DNA of 64,000 nt, taken from Nitrospirales bacterium (lineage in GTDB: Bacteria; Nitrospirota; Nitrospiria; Nitrospirales; UBA8639). Where the stretch lies: contig JALDRJ010000002.1 in NCBI GenBank assembly GCA_031315865.1, positions 186,001-250,000 on the forward strand. Direction: 5' to 3'. Position 1 is the first letter of the stretch, and each line of letters starts with the position of its first letter. The translations under genes were made by a program, and so were the position numbers. Below the pieces are notes generated by a model. The model did no database searches. It saw nothing but the letters and a program-made list of their open reading frames with translations, and was not told the origin of the DNA. Below, piece after piece: positions 32,944 to 42,416 of this stretch.

Positions 32944-35421
32944 TTGAGTTCCCACCAAAACAACATCTTTCCTGATACCTGTGACCACCAATCAGTCTTT
33001 TCTCAGGACGAACACATTCGAATACTTGATGAGTTTCTCAAGGCATCAATCGCCCAACATTCCACGGCAAGCGCTCGCGCTGGCTCGCTCCCTTTTCACG
33101 CGTACGATATTACCGCGGGAACAGAGAACGAATACCAGGCCGTCGTGATCGGGGACAAACATTCCGTTGATTTGCCCATCAGCTTAGAATCTTCGAATTT
33201 TTTCAAAAACATCGTCAGACAATCATGTTCCGGTTTGTCTTCGCGATCGGTGGTGACGGAACTCGAACAATTCCTGGATCAGTCCGCTCACACCGTCTGG
33301 GAAAATTCATGGGTCCGTTTTCCCCTCAGACGTTTGAGCCATTTCGCCCATCAAGTCCTTCAGCATGATCTGCTGGCCGACAAAAAACAGGCCGCGGGCC
33401 CTCGGCGAAGCGATATCGGTAAATTCGTGTTTTCGACACATGGAGAAGACTGGCTCCGCGTCCCGATCAGCTATGTACTCCGTTTGGCGTTAGCTGATGT
33501 CATCAGCGCGGCACCGCATCCCCACCACCTGATCCGTCAGGTTGGAGAGCAGCTGATGAATCATTATTTAAACGACAACACGTCTCCCGAAACGTTCAGT
33601 TTTTACGTCATCGAAATGAGTCCGAAACAGACCATGGGGCGTGCCGTGGGACGGGAGGCTTCGAAACGATATCTCCTGAGTCAACTGCTGGTCATGTATG
33701 CCAACCAAAAGTTTGACCTGCTCAAGAACGGGCAGCGGGCCATGATTTATTTTGCCCCACACCCTCCTATCCAGCAGAAGACCCTGAATCGTCTCATCTC
33801 GGACTCCTATTACCGGGATTTGTTCATGAATCCATGTTTGTCAGGGTGGGATAGCGGTGAAGACAAGCATCATTATATGGCCCTCTGTCACCAGGTGCTT
33901 TCTCGCAGCCACGTCAACGCCATCGCCAAGTTAAAAAACGCCGGCATTATCAAACGCAATTTAGTGACCTTACCCACACCATCAAACATCAGTCTGGCCA
34001 ATAACGGCACCCACATCAGTTTAGGCAGTCGAACCCTGACAGCCATGCTGAACCAATCCCCCAATTCTGGTTTATCGACGGGCGAAAAATACGTCGGGGA
34101 TTTAGTCATTAAGATCGTCGAACATTTCCTTCCTCTTTTTGTCGGCACCTATAGCGCCGCCCCCTATCGATTGGACTTTTGGGACTTTCATCCTGAACAA
34201 GTCCTGGGTTTTCTCGCTCACGAGTTGGATCACACCTATCTGCAACTACTCTGGCAACGGTGGAAACGCAAGGCGGGATTAAAAATTCTTGGAACCCCCC
34301 TGACCCCTATCGGCCCTCTATGGATGGATAAATTGCTCAGCAAGCACTTCGGACTGAAGGGCGACTTTATCCCGGACTTTCGATTAATCGATTATCTGGT
34401 CGTCCTGCCGAGTACCGACCAATGCCCGGCCCTTGACGGGACGCTCGGCAATGACCTTCGCCTCAAACGGGACCTTGGCGAGCTGGGGATTTACGATGAA
34501 CGCATGTCGCTGTACCTCCTGTACAAGCTCCGTGCCTGTTCGGAACGAGGGTTTTCAGGATTCGAGGGACGTTATTATAGTTTGTTCGAAAGTTTACTGG
34601 ACGACATGGCCGAAGCGGCCGATCTTCAAGCTCTCCTGACGGCTCTGGCTTTTCGATACATCTATCAATACGAAGTGACGCACGCGCATATTCCCGACAC
34701 GCCTTCCATCGAGAGCGAACGGCGTCAACTGTTCTTTGGAGCTGCCTTGCACGTTCCAACCTTCTACGTGCGCGCAGACTCCCGAAATCTCTTTTTAAAG
34801 AAAATCCTGTCAAAAATGAGCAAGATCCGCTTGAGTCACCGGTTCCCCGAATACATCCGCGCCCATCACCATGAGTATCGACGAGCGCTGTTGTCCATTC
34901 TCCGCGAAGATGCTCAGGATCTCGTCGAACAATTCGGGTTGGGGGATTTTCTTGATCGGTTGGCCGCCAGACTCGAATCTCCATCAGAATGTTCCACCTT
35001 TGGAAAGTTAACCAAGGGCATTCAGGAACAAGCGGGCGTTTCCTCACCGCTCAAATTATCTGGAGAGGAATGCAACGCCGCGGCCGAAGCCTATTACCGG
35101 ACCACCTTGAGAACTCGGCATATGCAAGAAGGGCTCGCGTGTTTGCGTGAGGATTGCCAGCGATTGGACTCCGACCCAAACCCGAAACTCGATCCGATAA
35201 GGCGCATGGCACGAAGTGCCCTGGGAACATCGCGAACCACTACGGAATTTCTCGATTCGATCCGGATGGATATTCTCGAAGAATCTGCAAGTCTTACGAA
35301 TATCACCAAGCTCATTCGATTCACACTGCTCACGGTCCATCTTGATATGGATTCACATTCTGAGTCGACTTCACCTTCACCGGCACCGACCCATGAGCCC
35401 CATTGCACATCAGTACATTGA
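32944..35421 (+). CDS. Large HExxH-containing protein of unknown function
   Basis: About 825 residues, no recognised family, no signal peptide or clear membrane segment. The one catalytic-looking motif is HELDH at residues 426-430 in GFLAHELDHTYLQLL, a HExxH zinc-metallohydrolase helix. The flanking regions are mixed alpha/beta. TTG 32944 is preferred: AAGGAGG lies 4-5 nt upstream, and the ATG at 32836 lies in or before the predicted promoter. Its 3' end overlaps the phosphatidylserine-decarboxylase-like gene by 29 bp. First gene of a Pho-box-controlled operon with lipid-enzyme-like partners. Confidence 0.8.
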   Translation: MSSHQNNIFPDTCDHQSVFSQDEHIRILDEFLKASIAQHSTASARAGSLPFHAYDITAGTENEYQAVVIGDKHSVDLPISLESSNFFKNIVRQSCSGLSSRSVVTELEQFLDQSAHTVWENSWVRFPLRRLSHFAHQVLQHDLLADKKQAAGPRRSDIGKFVFSTHGEDWLRVPISYVLRLALADVISAAPHPHHLIRQVGEQLMNHYLNDNTSPETFSFYVIEMSPKQTMGRAVGREASKRYLLSQLLVMYANQKFDLLKNGQRAMIYFAPHPPIQQKTLNRLISDSYYRDLFMNPCLSGWDSGEDKHHYMALCHQVLSRSHVNAIAKLKNAGIIKRNLVTLPTPSNISLANNGTHISLGSRTLTAMLNQSPNSGLSTGEKYVGDLVIKIVEHFLPLFVGTYSAAPYRLDFWDFHPEQVLGFLAHELDHTYLQLLWQRWKRKAGLKILGTPLTPIGPLWMDKLLSKHFGLKGDFIPDFRLIDYLVVLPSTDQCPALDGTLGNDLRLKRDLGELGIYDERMSLYLLYKLRACSERGFSGFEGRYYSLFESLLDDMAEAADLQALLTALAFRYIYQYEVTHAHIPDTPSIESERRQLFFGAALHVPTFYVRADSRNLFLKKILSKMSKIRLSHRFPEYIRAHHHEYRRALLSILREDAQDLVEQFGLGDFLDRLAARLESPSECSTFGKLTKGIQEQAGVSSPLKLSGEECNAAAEAYYRTTLRTRHMQEGLACLREDCQRLDSDPNPKLDPIRRMARSALGTSRTTTEFLDSIRMDILEESASLTNITKLIRFTLLTVHLDMDSHSESTSPSPAPTHEPHCTSVH

Positions 35422-36430
35422 TCGACAGACCGCTCATGTGATCACGGAGCGTTTTTTTGGCGACCGCATGGTCAATACTCTCTACTCCTCAGCGCGGGAG
35501 AGAGCGCCAGAATTATTTCACGCCCTCACGTCTTTTCGAACCTCACAACTCTTGAGTTATTGGACCTACGATTCGAGAGTCATGGCCAAATTCAGCGGCA
35601 TGAGTCGTTTCACCAGATCATTAGGGATTGACCTGAGCGAGTGCCTGGACCCTCCATCCACTTTGAACACGCCACGAAAAGTCTTTGAGCGAAAAATTCG
35701 CTATTGGGATGTCCGCCCGATGGATGACGCCCAGTCTACAGTCGTCTCGCCCGCGGACGCGCGTGTGTTGTTCGGCTCGTTTGCATCCTCGTCCATGTTG
35801 TTTCTCAAAGGAAAGTTTTTTGATTTCGTCGACTTACTCGGACAGGACAAACCCCTATGGAGGCATGCGTTTCAGGACGGCGATTACGCGATTTTTCGAT
35901 TAACGCCCGATAAGTATCATTACAATCATGCACCTGTCAGCGGGACGGTCATCGACAGTTACGAAATTCCAGGATGCTATCACTCATGCAATCCGGGCCC
36001 GGTCATTTCCCTGGCCACGCCTTTTTCAAAAAATAAACGAACCGTCACCATCATAGACACGGACGTCCCCGACGGATCACAAGTTGGACTTGTGGCCATG
36101 ATTGAGATCGTGGCCTTGATGATCGGGACGATCGTGCAATGTTATAGCGAGCACAGGTATGACGACCCACAGGACATGTCGAAGGGATTGTTCATGAAAA
36201 AAGGGCAACCCAAAAGCCTGTATCGTCCCGGGAGTTCCACGGATGTTCTGATCTTCCAAAAACACCGCATAACACCCTGCAAGGATTTGATCGAAAACAT
36301 GCATCGTCAGGATGTCCGGAGTCGATATTCTCTGGGGTTTGGACAACCGCTTGTCGAAACCGACATCACCGCACGATCAACGATCGCCACGGCCTACGAA
36401 AGCAAGGCGTATGGACAGGCTTCACGCTAA
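35393..36430 (+). CDS. Phosphatidylserine decarboxylase-family protein
   Basis: Pyruvoyl-dependent decarboxylases of this family self-cleave at a Ser. The catalytic Asp (VVSPADARVLFGS), the His (PDKYHYNHAPVSGTV) and the cleavage segment (RPGSSTDVLIF, in place of LGST) are all recognisable, so the autoprocessing triad appears intact. About 345 residues, with an N-terminal extension like plant/type II PSD. ATG 35393 overlaps the preceding gene. It may decarboxylate phosphatidylserine or another Ser/amino-acid conjugate; the Pho context makes simple PE synthesis less obvious. Confidence 0.85.
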   Translation: MSPIAHQYIDRQTAHVITERFFGDRMVNTLYSSARERAPELFHALTSFRTSQLLSYWTYDSRVMAKFSGMSRFTRSLGIDLSECLDPPSTLNTPRKVFERKIRYWDVRPMDDAQSTVVSPADARVLFGSFASSSMLFLKGKFFDFVDLLGQDKPLWRHAFQDGDYAIFRLTPDKYHYNHAPVSGTVIDSYEIPGCYHSCNPGPVISLATPFSKNKRTVTIIDTDVPDGSQVGLVAMIEIVALMIGTIVQCYSEHRYDDPQDMSKGLFMKKGQPKSLYRPGSSTDVLIFQKHRITPCKDLIENMHRQDVRSRYSLGFGQPLVETDITARSTIATAYESKAYGQASR

Positions 36431-36442
36431 ACAGAGGACCCC

Positions 36443-37492
36443 GTGGACAATTTCCAGTTTCTTGTGATTTTCTCCGTCACGCTCGTCTTGTTGTTCATGG
36501 GAGCATTTCGTTGGCTGCCACAGGAACAATGGCAAATGCTGGCCACTCTCCCCACGAGTAAAGCCAATCAGACAACCTGGAGAGGATTGAATCTTACCTA
36601 TTACGGGTTCCTCACAGCCTGCGCTGTCTCATTCGCCGTGGGCCTGTTTTTCATATTGATGGGAACCCTCAGCATCTCAATCAGCGCGACCGTTCAATTG
36701 GCGGCTATCCTGTTGGGCATCACGGTGCCAATGGCCAAATTGATCGCCAAATACGTTGAGAAGAAACCCCATACGTTTACGATCGGAGGCTCTTCATTCG
36801 TCGGCATCGTTCTCGCCCCTTTGGCTATCTTCTTTCTGAACTGGGTCCACGCCCCATCGTCCGCAGGAATCCCTCTGATGCCGGCCCTGGCAAGCCTATG
36901 GATCTCCTTCGCCTTCGGTGAAGGACTGGGAAGGCTGGCCTGCCTCAGTTTTGGCTGTTGCTACGGAAAACCCCTGCATTCCTGTCACCCGTTTGTTCAA
37001 AAATTCTTCGCACGAATACATGTTCGATTTACAGGAATGACCAAAAAAGCTGCCTATGAGTCAGGCTTGGAATCGATCCCCCTCCTCCCCATTCAAGCCC
37101 TGACCGCGATGGTCAATACGATCGCGGGATTCATCGGATTGATACTCTTCCTCAATACGCAATTCACGCTGGCCATCATCGAAACCACCGTCGTGACGCA
37201 AGGCTGGCGAGTCATCTCAGAATTCATGAGGGCTGACCACCGGGGACAGCGAACGTTTTCCGCGTATCAACTCATGGCCCTGCTCTCCATCGCCTATTCA
37301 CTCAGCCTCCTTCCCTTGTGGCCGAGTCCGTCAACCACGAAACCTTCTATCTTCGATGGTCTGACGATGGTGTGGAACCCGGCCTTCGTCCTTTCGCTTC
37401 AAATTTTGTGGATGAGTATCTTTCTCTTCACCGGTAGAAGTCAGGTCACGCATTCCACGATTGAATTTTATGTCCGTAAAGACCGGATTTAA
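36443..37492 (+). CDS. Lgt-like diacylglyceryl transferase family membrane protein
   Basis: About seven transmembrane helices. The family core reads FGEGLGRLACLSFGCCYGKP, where Lgt has its GR-x-GNF region, and the C-terminal WRVISEFMRADHRG equals the R-FxxEFxR segment of Lgt. True Lgt moves diacylglycerol from phosphatidylglycerol to lipoproteins. The CCYG variant belongs to a divergent branch with unknown substrate. GTG 36443 has AGAGGA upstream, 12 bp after the previous stop. Third gene of the Pho operon. Confidence 0.75.
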   Translation: MDNFQFLVIFSVTLVLLFMGAFRWLPQEQWQMLATLPTSKANQTTWRGLNLTYYGFLTACAVSFAVGLFFILMGTLSISISATVQLAAILLGITVPMAKLIAKYVEKKPHTFTIGGSSFVGIVLAPLAIFFLNWVHAPSSAGIPLMPALASLWISFAFGEGLGRLACLSFGCCYGKPLHSCHPFVQKFFARIHVRFTGMTKKAAYESGLESIPLLPIQALTAMVNTIAGFIGLILFLNTQFTLAIIETTVVTQGWRVISEFMRADHRGQRTFSAYQLMALLSIAYSLSLLPLWPSPSTTKPSIFDGLTMVWNPAFVLSLQILWMSIFLFTGRSQVTHSTIEFYVRKDRI

Positions 37493-38213
37493 CTCGTTGG
37501 TAATCACGGGCATCGTGATGTTTTCCTGGATGTGTGTCTGGCAACCGACAGTGGCCTGGCCCCAACGGGATAGCATTCCCGAGGGTTATCCAGAGTCGCT
37601 TCGAAAGGATCTGACTTCACTGTTCGTGAAGCAGGCCCACAACCCGGACGACATCCACGTGTTACTGGCGTTGTCTGAAGTCCATCTCAGCATGGGCGAC
37701 GATTTACTGACGAAGAAGAACGAGCGTCTGTCTGCCTACGAGATGGGCGTGAAGTATGCACAACAAGCCCTGGCCATCCAACCAGAGAATGCCGAAGCAC
37801 ATTTCTTGTACGCGGCCAACCTTGGGAACGCGACGCAAATCAAAGGGTACGCCGCAGGGATGATGAATGTCGGTGAAATCCTCTCTCATGTCCGGACAGC
37901 TCTTGCGCTCGCCCCCAACCATGCTCCAGCACATCAAATGCTCGGAGGCTTACTGGCGGAGCTTCCATGGATGCTGGGTGGAGACGTGGAGGACGCGCAA
38001 GCACATCTCGAGAAAGCCATCGCAATCGATGAACAGTACACCAATGCCAGAATTCTGTTGGCCAAACTTTTCATCAAACAAGACAAGCTCCAAGCGGCTC
38101 GCGACCAGCTACTGGCCGTGATTCACGCTCCGACTCCCCATTACCCCTACACCTGGAAAAATCAATTCCTTCCCGAAGCCCAGGCACTCCTGAAGACGAT
38201 CGCCGATCATTAA
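37470..38213 (+). CDS. Secreted TPR-repeat protein
   Basis: A signal peptide (LVITGIVMFSWMCVWQPTVAW) is followed by tetratricopeptide helices (YAQQALAIQPENAEAHFLYAANLG, TALALAPNHAPAHQMLGGLLAEL, HLEKAIAIDEQYTNARILLAKLFIKQDKLQAARDQL). It probably scaffolds protein interactions in the periplasm. It overlaps the Lgt-like gene by 23 bp and closes the four-gene operon. A TTG at 37461 is an alternative start. Confidence 0.82.
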   Translation: MSVKTGFNSLVITGIVMFSWMCVWQPTVAWPQRDSIPEGYPESLRKDLTSLFVKQAHNPDDIHVLLALSEVHLSMGDDLLTKKNERLSAYEMGVKYAQQALAIQPENAEAHFLYAANLGNATQIKGYAAGMMNVGEILSHVRTALALAPNHAPAHQMLGGLLAELPWMLGGDVEDAQAHLEKAIAIDEQYTNARILLAKLFIKQDKLQAARDQLLAVIHAPTPHYPYTWKNQFLPEAQALLKTIADH

Positions 38214-38270
38214 ACGCGTGATCGACGGGTCTTCATCAACCCGCACGAGAGCCGATCGCTTCAATCAAAA

Positions 38271-38326
38271 AGTTAACAGCAATGTAATTGCAGCGTAACC
38301 AAACGACTGCGTGGGATTGCTATAAC
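38271..38326 (+). promoter_or_regulatory. Pho box and -10 of the phytase-like gene
   Basis: AGTTAAC (38271), ATGTAAT (38282), GCGTAAC (38293) and a weaker CGACTGC (38304) lie on the 11-bp grid. Exactly 10 nt later is TATAAC (38321-38326), a strong -10. One of the clearest sites in the window. Confidence 0.82.
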
Positions 38327-38426
38327 GTCATGGTACGGGCTCAATCATGAACATGTTGTGCAATCCCAGTCGTCTACCCAATAGAGAACACGTCAACCAA
38401 TGACCATCGTTAGTTAAGGAGGGAAC

Positions 38427-40805
38427 ATGCCAATCTTTCAGTCTCACCTAAAGACTGTTCGGAGAAAAGGACAGGTACTCATGGGAGTCAGCCTGATGCT
38501 GGCGTCTATTCTACTTCTAGTCACGGCCGGGGCTCATGGAAAATGGAAAAACCCAGAAGGACATTCCGCTGGTCTGTTCCGCCACATCGGCACATTCGAT
38601 GTGATGGCAGGCAACGGCTCCGGGGTGGCGGAAATCATCGATTTCAGCGAGGATGGCAGGCAACTGATTTACACTGACGCAGAGACCGAATCGATCGGAT
38701 TTGTCGACATCGCCGACCCTTCGCAACCGACCGGACAAGGTATCGTTAGAGTAGACGGCGAGCCCACCAGCCTGGTCATTCTCGGACCATGGGTTCTCGT
38801 CGGGGTGAACACTTCTGGTGGCGACTTCGACAATCCTACGGGGAAACTTGTGGTCGTGAATCGCCATACCCATCACATCGTGGCCACCCACGAACTTGGC
38901 GGACAACCTGACTCCATTGCTCTGGCTCCCGATCATCAACGGGCGGCCATTGTCATCGAAAATGAACGCGATGAGGATCAGAGCGACGGTCTTATCGACC
39001 CACCGCAGCTTCCGTCTGGGAAACTTCTCATCGTCCGCCTCAATGGGCACCCGAAGAACTGGAGCTTTACTGAGGCTGATTTGTCCCCTGTGGCGGCGAC
39101 CTCGTTCGCGGGCGCTGACCTTGAACCTGAATTCGTCGACATCAATAAACAGAACGAAGCAGTGGTGTCTTTCCAAGAGAACAATCACTTGGCTGTCATC
39201 AACCTGAAAACGGGGAAAGTCATCAACCATTTTTCGGCCGGGTCTGTCGCCCTGAACAATGTCGACACCGAAGAGGAGGGCCTGATCCAACTGGATACCC
39301 ATATCACGAAACGCCGGGAGCCCGATGCCGTGGCGTGGATCGACCACGACTCGTTCGCGACCGCCAATGAAGGCGATTACGAAGACGAATCCGGCGAGGA
39401 GGGCGGCAGCCGCGGGTTTACGATCTTCAACCAAGATGGAACGGTCGAATTCGAATCGGCCGAGTCATTTGAGCATTGGTTGGTTCGCGCCGGCCATTAT
39501 CTCGATGGCCGATCGGAAAACAAGGGCTGTGAACCCGAAGCTGTCGAGTCCGAGACATTCGGACACCGCACGCTCCTTTTCGTGGGCTCGGAACGATGTA
39601 ACGCCGTCGGCGTGTACGATGTCACGACCGGCTCGCCTGAACCGCTTCAATTGCTCCCAACCGGAATGGGACCGGAAGGACTGAAAGCATTCTCGAAGAA
39701 TACACCTCAAATATTTTGGAAAAAAGTTTGGCGCACGCCGGGGGACAAGAGGCCATTCAGAAAACTGTTCACAAAACAGCACCTGTTCGCGGCTTCCACG
39801 GAATCCGAAGAGGCAGGGGATGGGATTCCGACCATGATTACCCTCTACCACTTAGATGACGGGCCCGCCTCCTACCCCATGATCGTTTCTGGCGATGACA
39901 GCAACGGATTACCCATACCGTGGGTCGCACTCTCCGGCCTGGTTGGAGACCCGACAGACGCGCATATTCTCTACGCCGTGAGCGACGCCTTCCTTGCCGA
40001 AGGATTTATTTACAAGATAGACGCTTCAAGACAACCAGCGGCGATCGTTGAACGTCTTCAGATCACCGGCGCAAGCGCGACACTCGACCCCGAAAGCATC
40101 GCCATCGGACCAGACGGCCATTTCTGGGTAGGAAGCGAGGGCAATGACAGTTCACGCCCCAATCTGGTCTTGAAGATCGATTCCAGCACCGGCGCCGTCC
40201 TGAATGAGATAACACTTCCGGCCGACTTAGTGGACATGAGACGGGGAAATGGAATCGAAGGCATCGCCGTAACCGGCACAGCCGGGGCGGAATTCGTGTA
40301 TGTGGCGATTCAACGGGCGTGGCCGAATGAAGGCGATACCGACAAAGTAAACACCAAGATCGGTCGTTATCAGGTCGCCACCGGCGATTGGGGATTTGTT
40401 CACTATCCGCTCGAACCGGAAGGAGTGGGCGACTGGATTGGTCTTTCAGAGCTGACGCTTCTGCCCAACGGAGCCTTCGCCGTTATTGAACGGGATAAAG
40501 GCTGGGGACCGACGACAGGATTCAACGCGGAACTCAAGGCCATTTATGGTGTCGATCTAGCCACTGCTGAGTTCCGGGCTTTTGATGATCCGAGCGGTCT
40601 CGTGACGATCGGCAAATCTCTCTTGCGGGACGTGTTGCCCGACCTCGAAGCTGTCAGCATCTGGACGGCGGAAAAGCTGGAAGGGCTCGCGGTCACGGCT
40701 GATGGTCAGGTCTATATCGTGACCGATAATGATGGGGTCGATGGCGCGACCGGAGAAACGATTTTCCTGAACCTTGGGGATTGGGAAACCGCTTTTGCCC
40801 TCTAG
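38427..40805 (+). CDS. Phytase-like / esterase-like beta-propeller phosphatase, secreted
   Basis: 792 residues. A signal peptide at about 15-37 precedes an N-terminal beta-propeller (VDIADPSQPTGQGIVRVDGEP, VVNRHTHHIVATHELGGQPDSIALAPDHQRAAIVIENERDED) and a C-terminal esterase-like phytase domain (LDPESIAIGPDGHFWVGSEGN, IEGIAVTG, EKLEGLAVTADGQVYIVTDNDGVDGATGETIFLNLG). Such proteins hydrolyse organic phosphate outside the cell. AAGGAGGG lies upstream of the ATG. Monocistronic behind its own Pho box. Confidence 0.85.
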   Translation: MPIFQSHLKTVRRKGQVLMGVSLMLASILLLVTAGAHGKWKNPEGHSAGLFRHIGTFDVMAGNGSGVAEIIDFSEDGRQLIYTDAETESIGFVDIADPSQPTGQGIVRVDGEPTSLVILGPWVLVGVNTSGGDFDNPTGKLVVVNRHTHHIVATHELGGQPDSIALAPDHQRAAIVIENERDEDQSDGLIDPPQLPSGKLLIVRLNGHPKNWSFTEADLSPVAATSFAGADLEPEFVDINKQNEAVVSFQENNHLAVINLKTGKVINHFSAGSVALNNVDTEEEGLIQLDTHITKRREPDAVAWIDHDSFATANEGDYEDESGEEGGSRGFTIFNQDGTVEFESAESFEHWLVRAGHYLDGRSENKGCEPEAVESETFGHRTLLFVGSERCNAVGVYDVTTGSPEPLQLLPTGMGPEGLKAFSKNTPQIFWKKVWRTPGDKRPFRKLFTKQHLFAASTESEEAGDGIPTMITLYHLDDGPASYPMIVSGDDSNGLPIPWVALSGLVGDPTDAHILYAVSDAFLAEGFIYKIDASRQPAAIVERLQITGASATLDPESIAIGPDGHFWVGSEGNDSSRPNLVLKIDSSTGAVLNEITLPADLVDMRRGNGIEGIAVTGTAGAEFVYVAIQRAWPNEGDTDKVNTKIGRYQVATGDWGFVHYPLEPEGVGDWIGLSELTLLPNGAFAVIERDKGWGPTTGFNAELKAIYGVDLATAEFRAFDDPSGLVTIGKSLLRDVLPDLEAVSIWTAEKLEGLAVTADGQVYIVTDNDGVDGATGETIFLNLGDWETAFAL

Positions 40806-40871
40806 AGCGACAGGTCGGGGATTATCCGGGCAACGTGAAAACATCCAATGCGCTGCCCGTGAAACAGCAAT

Positions 40872-40927
40872 CGTTAACAGTTTTGTGATGTGAGCATAAC
40901 AGCACCGACATATCATCCCTGTATCCT
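40872..40927 (+). promoter_or_regulatory. Pho box and -10 of the zinc-ribbon gene
   Basis: CGTTAAC (40872), TTGTGAT (40883), GCATAAC (40894), CCGACAT (40905), 11 bp apart, then 10 nt to TATCCT (40922-40927). Clear match to the common pattern. Confidence 0.8.
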
Positions 40928-40977
40928 ACAAGACAAGATGATATTTTCATCGACAACCCGTTCACCAATACTTCTGT

Positions 40978-41271
40978 ATGATTATTGAGAAATCGAATCA
41001 TCAAGTCTCCATTCCGAAAGCCGGCGCTCATTCCTGCCCACGTTGTCAGGGCTTTATCGTTAGGGAAGAATTTTGCGATGTTCACGATTCCTGTCAGCCA
41101 TTATGGGTGAGTGGCATTCGATGTACCAACTGCGGGTTCATCGGAGACCCTCTCATCCAACGCCATCAAAAACTCTTACAGCAAAATACAACGTTTCCTC
41201 AACCCCGCCGACGCCGGGGATATCAACGAATGAACCCTATTCGAAAAGGCTCAGCCCCACTTCGGAATTGA
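40978..41271 (+). CDS. Small zinc-ribbon protein, Pho-controlled
   Basis: 97 residues with cysteine pairs CPRC (20, 23) and CTNC (49, 52), separated by an acidic stretch that resembles other CxxC-ExxxD-CxxCG proteins common in Nitrospira-like genomes. Two further Cys are at 33 and 39. The C-terminus is basic (PRRRRGYQRMNPIRKG). Likely a nucleic-acid- or protein-binding regulator. No clear ribosome-binding site. The position directly after a strong Pho promoter makes it a starvation gene. Confidence 0.72.
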   Translation: MIIEKSNHQVSIPKAGAHSCPRCQGFIVREEFCDVHDSCQPLWVSGIRCTNCGFIGDPLIQRHQKLLQQNTTFPQPRRRRGYQRMNPIRKGSAPLRN

Positions 41272-41595
41272 CACACAATGAAGGTTCTGACGGAACACCG
41301 GTGAGCACGCAAATCATCAACCGATACCCAGCCTGTCACGCAGAAGCTCAACTGGGGAAGGTCGGCTCCATCGTTCTTGCTTTTAAGGTGATAATCTTGA
41401 ATGGTGCCTTCATGGTCTTCTTCACCAATCTCGTATCAACCTTGAGGCAAGACATCGTCATGTTTCGCTGTCTCTACCCGGAATGGCGAGACTCGCCCAC
41501 TCGCCAAGATCGGATCTCGCCAGCGTCGATCACCCGTGCCGCGACAGAAGAAACGACAATGCCGACCTTCCCTTCCTCTTCGTCGCCACACACGT
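41272..41595. other. Interval of 324 bp, no gene supported
   Basis: A plus-strand frame (41073-41618) runs through it but overlaps the zinc-ribbon gene in another frame. Its later part includes one hydrophobic stretch (GSIVLAFKVIILNGAFMVFF) with a possible GTG start at 41301. No ribosome-binding site or homology is apparent, so I do not call it. Confidence 0.35.
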
Positions 41596-42402
41596 TCAAA
41601 ATCCTAAGTCATGACTAAGTCGATCGACCAATTCAACGTTTCCGAATAGCACATCAACTTTGCCCCTCGAATTCGAGGGGCGCGATAGCATCGCGCCTCC
41701 AGCTTCTTCCACGAGAACGTAAGTTGCCAGCACATCCCATGGATTCAAATCAGGGTCAAACATCACATCGACCGAACCTTGCGCCACTAACCCATGCCCG
41801 AAACAGTCGGTATAGCCGCGCAAACACGAACAGAGTTCTCCGAGCCGGTGGTAGACGCCCTCACATTTCGCCTGTACAAATTGAAGCGGATCACCCACCG
41901 AAACGATGGCATCTTCCAACTTCGATGTTGACGAAATGGTGATTTTCTTGTCGTCACACCAACTGCCAAACCCTCGAGCCGCCGAATAGGTCGTACCTAA
42001 CGCCGGCAGATGGATCACTCCGACTAACGCCCGGTGAAAAATCGTATCTTCAAGCGCGACAATCGTGCCAAATAGAGGAATCCCACGGACGAAGGACCGG
42101 GTTCCGTCAATCGGATCAATCGTCCATCGGAACCGGGCTCCCGTTCCTTCCAAGCCATGTTCTTCTCCGAGAATATCAATCACGTTCCCTGATGAATGTG
42201 CGGCCAATGTCTCTCTGATGTAACGCTCAGCTTCTTTATCGGCCTGTGTCACTGGAGAGGAATCGGCTTTTCGTTCGACGGGTAAATTCTCTTGGTGGAA
42301 ATAACGCAGAATAACCTCAGCCGGACCTCGTGCCGCATCGATCGCCAACTGCAGCAACTCGGCCAGATCAGTATGAGGAGGGATGTCTAATTCAGGCATC
42401 AT
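41596..42402 (-). CDS. hisN: Histidinol-phosphatase, inositol-monophosphatase fold
   Basis: A Mg2+-dependent phosphatase. The metal motif WTIDPIDGTRSFVRGIPLFGT (HisN type, with SFVRG) and the late DLNPWDVLATYVLVEEAGG are complete, and the Glu in DILGEEHG lies upstream. It dephosphorylates histidinol phosphate or a related sugar or inositol phosphate. ATG 42402 (or 42399) is the likely start. It lies 15 bp downstream of the second PhoX-like gene. Confidence 0.85.
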   Translation of the reverse strand: MMPELDIPPHTDLAELLQLAIDAARGPAEVILRYFHQENLPVERKADSSPVTQADKEAERYIRETLAAHSSGNVIDILGEEHGLEGTGARFRWTIDPIDGTRSFVRGIPLFGTIVALEDTIFHRALVGVIHLPALGTTYSAARGFGSWCDDKKITISSTSKLEDAIVSVGDPLQFVQAKCEGVYHRLGELCSCLRGYTDCFGHGLVAQGSVDVMFDPDLNPWDVLATYVLVEEAGGAMLSRPSNSRGKVDVLFGNVELVDRLSHDLGF

Positions 42403-42416
42403 ACACAAGAAAGGCT

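Noticed and set aside
41073-41618. 181-codon plus-strand frame overlapping the zinc-ribbon gene
   Set aside because: It overlaps a better-supported gene in another frame, has shadow-like composition and no ribosome-binding site.
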